Assembly (NCBI RefSeq): GCF_025370935.1
Contig: NC_133499.1
Coordinates: 6,102,234-6,166,233, forward strand
Source: Choristoneura fumiferana
Taxonomy: Eukaryota > Arthropoda > Insecta > Lepidoptera > Tortricidae
Direction of reading: 5' to 3'
Length of the DNA stretch: 64,000 bases
The notes beneath the pieces were generated by a model that saw only the letters and a list, made by a program, of their open reading frames with translations, searched no databases and had not been told where the DNA came from. The position numbers and the translations under genes were made by a program. This document shows positions 1 to 10,964 of this stretch, piece by piece (position 1 is the stretch's first letter; the number at the start of each line of letters is the position of its first letter).

Positions 1-1029
1 CAACAAAATACTTGAAATGAAAACATTTAATAACAATATACCGAAAAACAATACAAAGAATTTTGTGAACAGCAATAAAATTGTAGCCAAACCAGAACCG
101 AAAATGCCTGTCAATATGGAGTCAAAGACTGCAAGGAAAAGCTTAGCGCCTATAAAATTTAGCCAGCCTAAAGTAACAGAGAAACCAAAGTTGGAAACTT
201 CCAGAAAAAGCATGCTGCCAACAAAAGTAAGCGAGAGCCGAGAGTCGGTGTTTGACCGCTTGTACAAGCCAAAAACGCTACAAAAAAAAGATTTAAACGA
301 TGTTACGAGGCTACAGAAAGACCCAGTTTTCTTACAAAAGTGTTACATCAAGCAGTCTTATTGCTAATAAACGTCACACTGTGTTTGAACCAAAAGTAAA
401 AGCTGCTCCAGTACGTAGATCAATATCAGCTGTACATTTCAAAAGAATAAGCAAAAAAGAACTTGGCAACTGCTTCCACAAATGGTCCTCTATCGGTGAG
501 AAGCTAAACGAAGTACATTTGACAAATATAAATGAAGACGACTCTGTGAAACAAGATGTAGTAACATCCGCCATCAAAAGCGAGCGGAAAAAGGTCCGTT
601 TGCAAACACCATCTTCGTTCAACACACCTCAGCCGGAGGAGCTCCAGAACCGTCTCTCAAAGTGGCTCAAATCTCGTGGAAATCCATAGATTCCTACCAC
701 CATTTACAATGCTTTGGCATCCACCATTTAGCGGCAAAACCGTTCAAACCTCTATATTACCACCTGAACCTATTCATGATAATAACGATGATGAAAATAA
801 AGAAAACATAGCACTAGAGCATGATAGTGACAATGAATCATACTCGGATAACATGAACGATCGTGCCAATGATTTAGATGGTGTTAAGAACAAGTGGCGT
901 AGTAGAGTCAGCTATGCCAGCGACAGTATTATGAATGACAGTCATGACACTACGCTGAACTCGGATGAGCTGCCGGTTGATGATTTGCTTTTAGGAGCCC
1001 TGAATGATCTTACAGAGTTGCTGAGAGAG
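1..1029 (+). CDS. CKAP2-like exon (5'-partial), reading frame interrupted
   Basis: Coding begins in frame 2 (from position 2, through SRKSMLPTKVSES) to about 335, continues in frame 3 (SLIANKRHTVFEPKV to RLSKWLKSRG near 675), and ends in frame 1 (NKENIALEHDSDNES to LNDLTELLRE at 1029). A short frame-2 stretch between 676 and ~720 reads SIDSYHHLQCFGIHH, which fits the family better than either flanking frame. Each change needs a net one-base indel, and no introns are visible at these points. The exon ends with a good GT donor at 1030. KEN box at 799-807. Confidence 0.7.
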
Positions 1030-4000
1030 GTAAAATAGCTATGACACTAAGTTTCGTTAGTTATCCTGTTACCCCTTATTCATAAACTTCAAGCTATGTT
1101 AACTAACAAATGCTTTGTCCCTTTCTAACAAATACAAATGTCGAAGTGACAGATAAGGACAAGATTTTAGCTGCATTTTAACTATAGGTTTGATTGTCTA
1201 TGAATAAGGGGTTAGTTATGCATCAATCTTGGTAGTCCAATTCACCTAATTCTGTTAGATTTACATACAACTTAACTTTGTACAGATGATATGTAGACAA
1301 GATCAGAAGTGTTTATTCTTTTATTACCTTTATTAGGATGACCATGTATCCTATTCTTGTAATTTAGTAAATAGTAGAAAAATTGCATGGGATCTACCCT
1401 ATTGAATTCAATTTTGGCTAGTTATTATGTTTTTCAAGTCCTTGTCTCAATTAAAAATCATCAAATCACAATGATATCACTTTTAAGCTCCTAATTTCAC
1501 AGGAACATCAAAAAATAAGGAATTAAAATGATTACTAAAAAAATCAAAAAACCTATTGCCTCAAATGGTTTTTTTTTCTGAGCAGACTTACTGTTCGCCT
1601 GAATGCTTTTATAGTCACAGCCAGAGAGGCCGCTCAGTAAGGGGTACAGAATGGCGATAAGAAATAAAATATGTCTTGAAATAAACATATTTCTCTTAAA
1701 ATTGAGAAAAAAATTGTCTTAGAAAAAGATAAGTAGTTTTTTGTTTTAAAAATATTGCATTAGCCTAAGTAAATATTTTTTTTGTAATAACGAAATATTT
1801 TGAGAAAGTGCTCTGTCTTCTTTGAAGAAATCCTTTTTACCCGTGTATGAAGTTGATCTACTGTCTATTACTTGTATTCTGGCTAAGCTCTTAAATATAT
1901 GATGATGATGATGCCAAAGGCTGCTCCTATTCAGCCCACCTCGGACTTTGGATACTAAGAGTGAGTTATAAGCTTAGTACTCCCTTTTTTCCAGGGCTTT
2001 GACTGGGAGCAATGCGCTCGCTGGCTCCGGGCTATACGGGAGAGGTTCCCCGACGCGCCGCGCCGCGCCGCCTATTGGGAGTGCCGGGCTGCGCTGGAGG
2101 AGCGCCGCGGAGACCTGCCGGCCTCCGTGCAGTGCTGGGAGGAGGCCATTGCTAAGGGGACTAAGGTGGGTTCGAGAGGATCCTTTCTCAAACACTAGAA
2201 ATCATTGACTGAATTTCATTTGTCTGAAAATGATTCAAAGTATTATCATTATTCTGCGAAGAGGCCTGTGCCCAGCAGTGGGATGGGTATAGGCTGGGAT
2301 GATGCTGATGATTATCGTTATTCCGATGACAGATTTAATAAATTTTCTATCTACTATTTCACGTTTAATATAGTATTGTTTGTCCGCAACTTTTCCCGTC
2401 TCATTCACTTGCTCTATGAACTGTTTGTTTTTTTTTTTTCAACGCTAAGTGCATCTGTGTGACTATGCCAGCCTCATTGGAAGACTCGATTTTGATTGTT
2501 TTTTAGCCTGTGTTTCATTTACCCAATGATACTTTTGATAATTCTTATGGTTGAATTTTCAGTATATTTTTTAGTTCAAAAATACTGCCAGAAAAGTACT
2601 AGGTTTGAACTGCAACCTAACAGAACCGAACTGCTACCACAGTAAAGTAGGTTAGGTTAGAATTGCGACCCCAACATGCTGCCAGCAAAATAAGCTTGCA
2701 ATGTTTTGTCCACAGCATTCAGTAGTGGACGCGAATCTGGACCAACTGCTGGACAAGTTCATGCAGCTCAAGATAAGCCCCAGCGGTGGGCGGCGCGAGC
2801 GGCCCGACCCCAAACTTGTGGACGTCAAGAATGTGTTCAAGAGCACGATCATACGGTTCGCTGTGCAGCAGGCTAAGCTGTAAGTTGACTTAGGCTACTC
2901 ACGCAGCGAAGCAAGAAACTAATGCGGAGTGGAGTTTCAGAACAAATTCCCAACATAACAGATTTTTAACTCAACAGATTCACAACTCAACATAATCTCA
3001 ACTCAACATACTCCCAGTTCAACATACTCCCAACTCAATAGATTCACAACTCAAGGATTCCCAGCTCAACAGATTCTCAATTCAACAGATTCCCAACTCA
3101 ACAGACTTCCTACTCAACAGATTCCCAACTCAACAGACTCCCAACTCAACAGACTCCCAACTCAACAGATTCTCAACTCAACAGACTCCTAACCCAACAG
3201 ATTCTCAACTCAACAGACTACTCAACAGATTCTCAACTCAACAGACTCTACTCAACAGATTCTCAACTCAACAGATTCACATCTCAATATATTCACAACT
3301 CAACGGATTTCCAACTTAACAGATTCACAACTCAACAGAATCTCGACTCAACATACTCCCAACTTAAAAAAAAATTCAACTCAACAGACTCCTAACTCAT
3401 CAGATTCTCAACTCAATTGATTCTGAACTCAACGGATTCTCAACTGACCAGACTCCCAACTCAACAGAATCCCAGCTCATTTTATACTTAAACGGTTTGA
3501 GGTTCACTGTGCTGGCTGAAAATCAGCATTAACCTTTTCGTCGCCACGTCAAATACAAAAGACATCATCCATACACCAGGCTTCTATATTGCAATGCCTA
3601 AAATTGAACCTTAACACAATTGAACGAAGGTTGCTTTTGTATTGAAGTAATGGACGTATATATAGGTCGTTGGCGTGGAACCTGCGGTGCGTATATTTTA
3701 TATGAGTCGTTGGCGTCGAAAAGGTTAAGGTATTTTAACGCTTCCATTATGCTAAGCCAGTGTCAAATTCGCAACCGTAATGACACATTCTATCCTTCGT
3801 GTTGTCTATTTTTACTTATATTGTTGTGAATTCATGTAATTTCTTTCTTAAAAAAAAAACTATCAAAAAGTATCTTTATTATATTTAAATCACATTGTAC
3901 CATCAGCCAAATATGTGGTCTACAACCCTAATCATAAAACAATAATGCCAATAGACGTGTCTGTCAATTTCAGACTTCGACTTTAGAGACATATTCATTT

Positions 4001-4388
4001 CATAGCGACTTCTTTAATAATTGATAGACCACTTATTTGGCTGATGGTACATAACATTAAACAATATCACTAAGCGATTGTTATTAAAAAAAAAAACTAG
4101 TTAAATAACTCGCCCCTTGCCATTCCCGGCGCAAGTCATAACGCTTGCGGCATTTCCACGTTAGTAGTTAAAAATAAGGTAAAAGGTAAAAAACTACTTG
4201 TTTTTTTCAGACGGCAATCTCAAGATCATCCCAAATACACCATGACGCCGGTCCGCCGCAGCTCGCGTCTCAGCAGCCACTGGAGCTCTAAAAAGACTCC
4301 GTTGAAACTATGCTCGTCTGTCAAACAGGCTGATGTGTTTGGTGATGTGCTGTTTGTGCCCAACGCTACGTTATGTGAGACACCCTGA
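1..4388 (+). CDS. CKAP2-like cytoskeleton-associated protein, 3' part of gene (4 exons)
   Basis: Gene-level entry. Exons seen are <1-1029, 1995-2165, 2716-2879 and 4211-4388, with stop TGA at 4386-4388. Joined in phase, the last three exons give the CKAP2 C-terminal domain: an LLREGFDWERCARWL helix, a YWECRAALEERRGDL block, SVQCWEEAIAKG, then the MTPVRRSSRLSSHW motif and the ending FVPNATLC. Vertebrate CKAP2 and CKAP2L share this layout. Known role of the family: they bind microtubules, stabilise the mitotic spindle and are degraded through a KEN box. A KEN tripeptide is visible at 799-807. The N-terminal part seen is rich in Lys, Ser and Pro and looks disordered, as in the family. The 5' end lies outside the window. 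The first exon has apparent frameshifts near 335-345 and 672-720, so it is either decayed or carries sequencing indels. The clean splice phases and conserved 3' exons favour a live gene. The family call is from residue patterns only. Confidence 0.82.
1995..2165 (+). CDS. CKAP2-like exon, start of CKAP2 C-terminal domain
   Basis: 57 codons in phase 0, preceded by a pyrimidine tract and CAG at 1992-1994 and followed by GTGGGT. It encodes GFDWERCARWLRAIRERFPD and then an AAYWECRAALEERRGDLPAS segment ending in EEAIAKGTK. The Trp/Glu/Arg-rich helices with the ALEER core are the hallmark of the CKAP2 domain. The exon is strongly GC-rich at third positions compared with the introns around it. Confidence 0.88.
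2258..2312 (+). repeat. 3' tail of SINE-2/RTE-type repeat
   Basis: Contains GAGGCCTGTGCCCAGCAGTG, then a TATAGGCTGGGATGATG tail. This is the 3' end of the SINE-2 family seen full-length at 37349, 50354 and 60589. Confidence 0.75.
2716..2879 (+). CDS. CKAP2-like exon, end of CKAP2 C-terminal domain
   Basis: Acceptor CCACAG at 2710-2715, donor GTAAGT at 2880, ending in phase 2. It encodes HSVVDANLDQLLDKFMQLKI and, after a Gly/Arg-rich loop, DVKNVFKSTIIRFAVQQAKL. Its phase fits the exons on both sides exactly. Confidence 0.85.
2947..3478 (+). repeat. Degenerate minisatellite, ~15-bp CTCAACAGATTCCCAA unit
   Basis: About 35 imperfect copies of a unit near CTCAACAGATTCCCAA fill most of the 5' half of the last CKAP2 intron, starting within 70 bp of the splice donor. 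Units vary at the 'cacaa/cccaa/tctcaa' positions and in spacing. Confidence 0.9.
3900..4047. mobile_element. Tc1/mariner-type MITE, family D copy 1
   Basis: Inverted ends CCATCAGCCAAATATGTGGT and (inverted) ACCACTTATTTGGCTGATGG, flanked on both sides by TA. Two further copies at 16124 and 28527 share the ends and the internal text around CAATAATGCCAATAGACGTG. No coding capacity. Confidence 0.88.
4211..4388 (+). CDS. CKAP2-like terminal exon with PVRRS motif and stop
   Basis: Acceptor TTTTTTTCAG at 4201-4210. The first base completes a Leu codon from the previous exon. It encodes RQSQDHPKYTMTPVRRSSR, then a basic Ser/Lys stretch and QADVFGDVLFVPNATLCETP before TGA. The TPVRRS-R motif and the (F)xxPNAxLC ending are family features of CKAP2 C-termini. 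Confidence 0.87.
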
Positions 4389-4580
4389 GGTCACGGGGCA
4401 AATACCGTCAGAGTCACTTCATCGAAAAAGCAGCCGGTCTAAGAACCAACTGGTCTAAATTGCAAGAGATCTAACAAGCAAGTGGTCTAAGAAGAAACTA
4501 CAAAGCAATCCATAAAGCACGTCACATCAATTTTGACCATTTTAACCCCCTCCCCCCTCCATGTCGACGACCGTGATATT

Positions 4581-4967
4581 GCCGACAGGTTGGCCAAGTG
4601 GTTAGAGAACCTGACTACGAAGCTTGAGGTCCCGGGTTCGATTACCGGCCAGGGCAAATATTTGTATGAATAATACGAATGTTTGTTCTCGGGTCTTGGA
4701 TGTTTAATATGTATTAAGTATGTATTTATCTATATAAGTATGTTTATCCGTTGCCTAGTATCCATAGTACAGTCAGCAAAAAGATATGAATACAGCCAAA
4801 GTGCAAAAAATATGTATACACGACCTTAATGTTCAAGCAATAAAGTCCTGTATACATATTTTCGGCACTTTGGCTGTATTCATATCTTTGTTGCTGACTG
4901 TACAAGCTTTGCTTAGTTTGGGACTAGGTCAATTGGTGTCAAGTGTCCCATCATATTTATTTACTTA
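4581..4967 (+). mobile_element. SINE-1 (tRNA-derived), split by a MITE
   Basis: The head has a tRNA-like A box (TTGGCCAAGTGGTTAGAGAA) and B box (CGGGTTCGATTACC). The body runs through GTTTGTTCTCGGGTCTTGGA and the tail ends in ATTTATTTACTTA. Other copies are at 43521 (reverse) and, truncated, at 23780, 34635 and 49225. The body is interrupted at 4768-4902 by a mariner-type MITE. Confidence 0.85.
4770..4900. mobile_element. Tc1/mariner-type palindromic MITE inside SINE-1
   Basis: Inverted arms start CAGTCAGCAAAAAGATATGA and end with its near-perfect complement, with TA on each side. The SINE text resumes immediately after it (ACAAGCTTTGCTTAG). The MITE is therefore younger than the SINE. Confidence 0.9.
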
Positions 4968-5154
4968 TGTCACTCATATTGCTATGAAAATTATTTTCTT
5001 CCTGTGTCACAAACCGCCTGATCTGGCTTTTAGACCACATGCTACTATGAACAGTTGCGTCTTAGATCATTTGCTACTTAGACAAGCTGCTCTTTAAACA
5101 AAGTGATACTCACCTAACGCATGGCACGCAAGTGTAACGCTGACTTCTTTTCTG

Positions 5155-5452
5155 CGCATCGTTTTTTGTCTTTCTAGATGGCGACACTGTAGCGTGAGGT
5201 TTTCAAGTGTGGCTTTCAGAGTCTGTTATTACAGGCATTAAAACAAAGTTTAGATTAAAATCATATTTAATACACCTTAAAACCGTACCATAAAAATATC
5301 CAGCAACCACAGGTAATGCAAAGTATTCACAAAATTATTCTAATTATAAATAAACGCGGGTTAGCGAGCCAAAAACTATGAGATTTGACATTTCGGAAAC
5401 CTCACGTTACACTAGCGCCTCTAGCGGCGAATTCATACGCGATAGCCCTCAT
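5155..5452. mobile_element. MITE-X copy 1, left end eroded
   Basis: Matches copies at 39241 and 58346 over AGTCTGTTATTACRGGC and the GCGCCTCTAGCGGCGAATTC to GCGATAGCCCTCAT end. The left ATGAGGGCT end is changed here, and about 100 bp of the interior present in the other copies is missing. Confidence 0.8.
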
Positions 5453-5497
5453 TGCCAGCCCGCGCGCCCCGCGCGTCGCTCACTCCCCCACGATACC

Positions 5498-5545
5498 ATG
5501 TTGTACTGCGCATTAACGGTTACCGCTACACTTGTGCACGCTGTA
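5498..5545 (+). CDS. Possible short signal-peptide-like exon (weak)
   Basis: An ATG at 5498 opens MLYCALTVTATLVHAV, a hydrophobic segment like a secretory signal, followed at once by GTAAGT. It lies just past the MITE-X end in unusually GC-rich DNA. The donor would leave phase 0, which does not match the next open exon-like stretch at 5693 in its more protein-like frame. Not recognised; it may be chance. Confidence 0.15.
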
Positions 5546-5692
5546 GTAAGTAAAGACTTGACTTCAAATGCTTGAAGCATTTTTAATTAATAATTAATAT
5601 TCGTATAAATTAAAATTATGCAATTGAATTGCCTATACTTGTAAAATTATGTGACAATGTATTTAGATTTAAGTTTGTATTAAGTTTTACAG

Positions 5693-5873
5693 GCGTTTTG
5701 AAGAATTTCATGCAGAGACTGTACAGACTCGCCAATGGACAGTCAAGGAAATTAATTTACGTCCTAGGGTGGAACCTATTCATAATCATTTTTGTCATGA
5801 TTTCTTTAGCAGATGTATGGAATGTCAATATGACATTAGTAGCACAAGGGATCCACCCTGGGTAGTGTTCTAA
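5693..5873 (+). CDS. Orphan exon-like ORF, Cys/His-containing
   Basis: After TTTTACAG at 5685-5692, a frame of 59 codons reads RFEEFHAETVQTRQWTVKEI, then a segment with HNHFCHDFF and RCMECQYD, and ends PPWVVF-stop at 5871. It needs two bases from an upstream exon in phase 2, and I cannot find that exon. A second frame is also open over the same stretch (VLKNFMQRLYRLANG...), so coding is uncertain. No family recognised. Confidence 0.22.
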
Positions 5874-6360
5874 TTTTCTTGACTATACGTGTGTTCGACT
5901 AGCAGCCCTCGATATACAATTTATCGTCGTCTGCGTAATCAATGCTTTAACATTATTCTATGATAAGGGTCGATTAAATTTTCTCTTGTACCTCGTTGCC
6001 ATGGTACATTGAACACATCTCTGTATTTTGAAGTTCTTGATTACGGCTATTGTGCTCATTTCTGCTAACATGTTAGATACTTACAGATAACTTCCTGATA
6101 TTTTATCTGGGATCCTGGTTTTAGCTGAAAATATTTTATCTAAATGATTAATTTCTCAACTGTTTCATATGGGCATACGATTTTATTCACTATCATGCAC
6201 AATCTACGGGAACGCTTTATTTAATAAATCAGGGTTTCTAGGCAGGTAAAATATCGCTAGATGGCGTTAGTATCGGGAGGTCTGTCTGTTTATATGTCTG
6301 TCTATAGGTAGTGCCACGAGAGCTGAAGTTGATTGATTACGCACACAGCTACAGTACGTT
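5874..6360. other. Intergenic, no gene seen
   Basis: AT-rich sequence without a supported ORF, clear repeat or RNA gene. Confidence 0.5.
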
Positions 6361-6553
6361 TACTTGGAGTTAACACTTGACAGATGGGCGTGCCTTCAGT
6401 CAATATTCAACTTTGAGGTCATACAAATAAAATCGTTTTTACATAATCTGTAAACGTGGGTAGCGGTATGGTATACTAAAAATGGCTTTATTTGTATGAC
6501 GTCAAAGTTGAAAATTGACTGAACGCCCATCTGACGAGTGTTAACTCCTAAGT
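6361..6553. mobile_element. Inverted-repeat MITE (~190 bp)
   Basis: Long arms: ACTTGGAGTTAACACTTGAC and AGATGGGCGT on the left are mirrored by CGCCCATCTGACGAGTGTTA on the right, with CATACAAATAAA/TTTATTTGTATG further inside. No coding. Confidence 0.82.
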
Positions 6554-7162
6554 AATCGTAGTAGTACAACATGTCGCGTAATGACAACAGGATTTTGACA
6601 TTTACTCATTCGATTAATTCATGATGACAGCGCGAATCGGCTCATTTCATTATTTAACCAATCCAAACGTGACGCAAACGTCTAAAGTTGGAAAACGGAC
6701 CTGCGATACTAGCGCCACTTAGCCGGTCACAGAAACTTTTGTTGATATACATTTTGCCATTTTATTTCATATGTTATTTTATTATACAGTGCTGGACTTT
6801 TCTTGCCTTCTCTTCTGTCTAATAATAATTTATTGTTTCATTTTATTTCACATACATATTTAAAATATTCCCTTATTCCGTATTCTGTTGAAAATTTTTA
6901 AGCTAACTTTTCAGCTGGAATAAAATTTAAATTTGTAGAATACCGTTCAAAAGTGTTTAATAATGTAGCAATTAACGCAAATGTTTGTGTAAAATGTTAA
7001 TATAATAATTGTCAATCAATTTTACACTGTATGATTTGTGAAAGACAATAAATGTATTTTGTTTAAAATGGTAGTTTCATTGGCCCTATCCACGCTACAC
7101 GAAAGTGTAGCGGAGGCCATTATTTCTGCCAATGTGCCAGTGGCACCAATCAGCGCGTACGC

Positions 7163-7384
7163 CAGTGGCGTAGCTACCAAGGGGCTAGGCGGGCAGTGCC
7201 CCGGGGCCCTCAAGCTCAGGGGGCCCTCGAAATTCTGCTTTATAGCTGATGATAAAGTTGCTTAGCATTTTTAAAGTATTTGTATATATAATGATTTTAC
7301 TTCAAAAACCTTACCAGTTTTGATAGCAGTGGGCCCCATTTTTTAATTTGCCCCAGGGCCCTAGGTTACCTAGCTACGTCACTG
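7163..7384. mobile_element. hAT-type MITE with 8-bp TSD
   Basis: Ends CAGTGGCGTAGCTACC and GGTTACCTAGCTACGTCACTG (inverted) are typical hAT termini. A perfect 8-bp duplication GCGTACGC flanks it at 7155-7162 and 7385-7392. The interior is G/C-rich (GGGCCC) near the ends. 222 bp. Confidence 0.92.
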
Positions 7385-7444
7385 GCGTACGCTTCGGCTT
7401 CCCAGCCCCCTTGAGGCCCCTTGATATACCTTCGTTTTGTATTG

Positions 7445-7566
7445 TACAGTCGCCGAATGAAAAGGTTGACCGACCACCTTAAAGGTCTGTTTTTGCTCGC
7501 TCATTGCTTGTGTAAACGAATTTATTTGCGAAGTTCTGAAAAGTCAACCTTTTCATTCTGCCACTA
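7445..7566. repeat. Short inverted repeat
   Basis: GAATGAAAAGGTTGAC and its complement GTCAACCTTTTCATTC enclose about 90 bp, so this may be a small MITE. Confidence 0.5.
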
Positions 7567-7649
7567 CTTCAGTCTATTGACGATCGCTGCTAGACTTACG
7601 TGCCGAGACCGAGAGCATCGATTTAGAATACCCTAGATGCCATGCCCTA

Positions 7650-7950
7650 TCATCATCATCATCATTCCAGCCTATATACGTCCCACTGCTGGGCACAGGC
7701 CTCTCAGAACAAGAGGGCTTGGGCCATAGTTCCCACGCGGGCCCAGTGCGGATTGGGAACTTCGCACGTACCATTGAATCGCTTCGCAGGTTTGTGAAGG
7801 TCCTCACGATGTTTTCCTTCACCGCAAAGCTCGTGGTAAATTTCAAATGTAATTCCGCACATGAATTTCGAAAAACTCAGAGGTGCGAGACGGGGTTCGA
7901 ACCCACGACCCTCTGCTTGAGAGGCGATAGGTCAAACCACTAGCCCTATA
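7650..7950 (-). mobile_element. SINE-2 (tRNA-derived), reverse copy
   Basis: Reads on the - strand from the tRNA-like head (GGTTTGACCTATCGCCTCTC, B box GGGTTCGAACCC) to a CCCAGCAGTGGGACGTATAT end and a (TGA)n tail, which appears as CATCATCATC at 7651 on the + strand. Confidence 0.87.
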
Positions 7951-9207
7951 CTCCATTTATTTTAACATTTGAAACTTAACGGTAAAATTTGCACACGTTT
8001 TTAAATGAAACAACGGAACTATTTAAAATCGTGTGAACTTCTATAATAAAACATAATAGTAGGTATTTTTAGTCCATTTGTGTCCGAAATATCGAGGAAC
8101 GTGCGTTACAATTTGACCGTTAATTCAAACCTTAAATTAAACGGAGTATAGATACACTGTCACCTACAAATTCAAGTCGCAAAAATGTGAAAGAAGGCAA
8201 ATCAAATATACATAATGTACTTAAGAACATTTCAATTTTGGTTACATGCAACCTTATTTAAGGTGCCATTTCGAGTGCGCGCGGTTAGCGGTTATGACAT
8301 TACAAAATAAGACCATCGCGTTTTCGGTCGTAGCCAAGATTATATTACAATATAAACATTACTATATCTTGAGTCAATCCCTAGTCGAACGTAGTATCAC
8401 GTAGTATCTCTTAGTAGTCTGTGAGTCGAATTCAGTTCACGCCGCGTGACAATCGTTCAACAACAGACGATCGAACGGTCCGGCGGAACGAGAGGGACGC
8501 AGCCATCTGTTAGAATGAGATATCCATACTTCTGTTATTTCTACATAGGTACTTATACTCTTTGGTCTGTTACGGCTATAACAAATTGACGGCTACGGGC
8601 CACAGTGCACAAACCGTGCGGGCCATAATATATTATAAAAAAAAAAAAATTGACGGCTTGACGTTTCAAATGACGATAGGTACATAATGAAATTGATTTA
8701 AAACAATAATGCTCAAAAAAACTGCGTCGTGTGCTGTCAACTGGTGGATTAAATCGTGATTAAATCCAAATATAACGTACTTTTACATAATTTCTGCCAT
8801 AACTCAGAATGCTAACACCGGTGTTATTGTTCTGAGTGCCATAACTTGCGTTTTTGAAATGAACTTGTTTTTGAAAAACCTGCCATCTAGCGACGAGTAG
8901 CCGAACTAGAACCAAGTATGATTCATAACCTTGGTCAAATTGTAGTACCAATAAACTGCAATAGATGACTCTGTAAGACAGCCATGTTTTTTTTACTTAT
9001 GGCAACATCTAATAACTCGTTCGAAAATCTTTTTTGCTTTTGACAAAGAAGCTTTCCTTTCTTATCATATTTCATCCCCACCAGCCACATGTTACAATGT
9101 TGTATTGTATTGTGAACTCAATAAATGACTTTTTTTTATTATGTTAAGAAAAAGCTTCGACGGAATTCAGAAAACTATTTTTGTTTACGAACAGCAATAG
9201 CCTTGTT
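7951..9207. other. Intergenic; one small hairpin, no gene
   Basis: No supported ORF. A near-perfect hairpin sits at about 8801-8846 around TAACACCGGTGTTA, with arms GCCATAACTCAGAA / TTCTGAGTGCCATAAC. The rest is AT-rich and unassigned. Confidence 0.5.
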
Positions 9208-9208
9208 C

Positions 9209-9341
9209 AGCAGGGCTACTATGAAACACGAAACTTGAAGTTCGTGTCATGCGGTCCCTCCGACACTTATACCATTTAATACGAGAGCGAGAGAGAGGGT
9301 ACGATACGAAGTTCGAGTTTCAAGTTTCGTAGTAGCCCTGC
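9209..9341. mobile_element. MITE-A copy (hairpin type)
   Basis: CAGGGCTACTATGAAACACG on the left is mirrored by CGTAGTAGCCCTG on the right; the interior has TTAATACGAGAGCGAGAG. Fragments of the same family lie at 9349-9419, 19787, 20425, 26390, 41170, 50180 and 62590. Confidence 0.8.
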
Positions 9342-9494
9342 AGTCATTCAGGGGGCTACAAGAGAGAGAGAGATGGTACGATAAAACTTCGATTTTCGAA
9401 TTTCGGAGTAGACCCTCAGGCCATACTGGCTTTCTTTCATTCATACGCTATCGCACTTCGCTTCGCTCGCACGCAGTATCGCATCGCTAGAAGC

Positions 9495-9755
9495 TGTCAT
9501 TCAGTTATGACACTCGACACTGTCAAGTGGAAGTGGAGTGAGTGGCACAATTTGAAAACTGCTTTTAGTTTGCTGTGCGTTTCTGTTCTATATAGATATT
9601 TATTTGCAATGTAAATAGTTATTCGTGATATTGAAATAAACCTTATTATTTTTTATTGGTTCGTGTGTTGGTGATATTTGTGTCAGTGAATTTGATCAGT
9701 GTCTGCTGTGGTTCTTTGAATCAGCTGACATCTGTTTTTTCCTACATATTTCGGT
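9495..9755 (+). promoter_or_regulatory. Possible non-coding first exon with splice donor (weak)
   Basis: An arthropod initiator-like ATTCAGTT at about 9500 is followed by 250 bp without a long ORF and then ATTTCG|GTAAGT at 9750-9761. This could be an untranslated exon, but no downstream exon can be tied to it; chance is quite possible. Confidence 0.15.
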
Positions 9756-10159
9756 AAGTTTTTTAATTACCCGTATTCTTTATTAAAAACAATTTGTAGG
9801 CACTATCCCGATGTACTAAAAATCCACGTTTTCCATATAAAATAAAAGAGTAATTTAATCGACTTTCCCTTGGCATGGTATAATTTAAAAAAAACAGATT
9901 TTTTTTAGTGCATAAATTGTAAAAGACATTAAAATACATTCTAAAGAGGATAATAAACTGTTTATAAAGTATAGAAACGAAAAGTAGGTGTGTACACTAA
10001 AATAATTATGTTGTGAAATAGTAGGAATTATATTTCGCAATCATTTTTCGCCGGTCGTTATTGGCAGTGTTTACCAGATTGGGTTTCTTGTGGAAAAAAA
10101 AAACTAAATGAGTTCTGTAACACAACTTTTTTAGTTGAAATCTTACTTTTTGAGCATAA

Positions 10160-10937
10160 CTATGATGATGATGATGATGATGTGATCCTGTTATCCCTCA
10201 CTAGGGACATAGGGCTCGTAGAAGAGTTTTCCATTTGGCTCGATCTTGCGCGGCTTCTTCCAGCTCTTCCAGCCGAGACCAATTGAGCCAGCCTCCTTCT
10301 CACTGATCGCCTCCACGTGGTCCGAGGACGTCCTGGCCGTCTTCTGCCAGTAGATTGCCAACGGAGACCCTGCTTGGGCAGGTGATCATTCGACCCTCGA
10401 AGCGTGTGTCCAATCCATCGCCATTTCCTTATCATAATTTCCCGGCTTACTGGCTTCTGGTCAGTCATTTGCCACAGTCTTGCGTTTGAGATAGTTCGAG
10501 GCCAAAAAATTCCAAGGATACGCCTCAGGCATTTGTTAACAAACACCTGCAAACGATCGGTGATATCCTTCCTTACGAACCATGTCTCGCATCCGTACAA
10601 TAGGACTGACTTGACGTTGGAGTTAAACACTCTGATCTTAGTGCGTCGAGTTATTACGGTGGATGTCCACACAGGTTTGAGTTGCGCGTACGCCGCCCGC
10701 GCCTTGTTGATGCGCGCCTCAACATCGCTATCCGTTCCCCGGTCGGATCGACCACACTTCCCAGATATGCGAATTGGCCAACTTGCTCAACGGCCCCGCC
10801 GTTAATGTATATCGGCACTGCATCCGAGGTGTTAAGCCGCATGTCCTTCGTCTTCTCACAGTTTATGCGCAGTCCCTCTCTTGCAGCGTATTCGGAGAGG
10901 TCGTTGGTCTTGGATTGCATACGCTCTCGTGATGTTG
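10160..10937 (-). pseudogene. RTE C-terminal region
   Basis: Two frames: LSEYAAREGLRINCEKTKDM and FAYLGSVVDPTG, then IRVFNSNVKSVLLYGCETWF, RRILGIFWPRTISNARLW, IRKWRWIGHTLR and the GRRRPGRPRTTWRR basic tail. This C-terminal pattern is typical of RTE and related elements. It runs to the end of the LINE. Confidence 0.85.
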
Positions 10938-10964
10938 CGAATAAACAAAGATCATCGGCGAAGT

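Noticed and set aside
1497..1688. - strand ORF with two hydrophobic stretches
   Set aside because: AT-rich intron sequence in which random hydrophobic ORFs are expected; no supporting signals.
2947..3478. CRISPR-like array from the regular ~15-bp repeats
   Set aside because: No spacer/repeat alternation and a eukaryotic intron context; it is a degenerate minisatellite.
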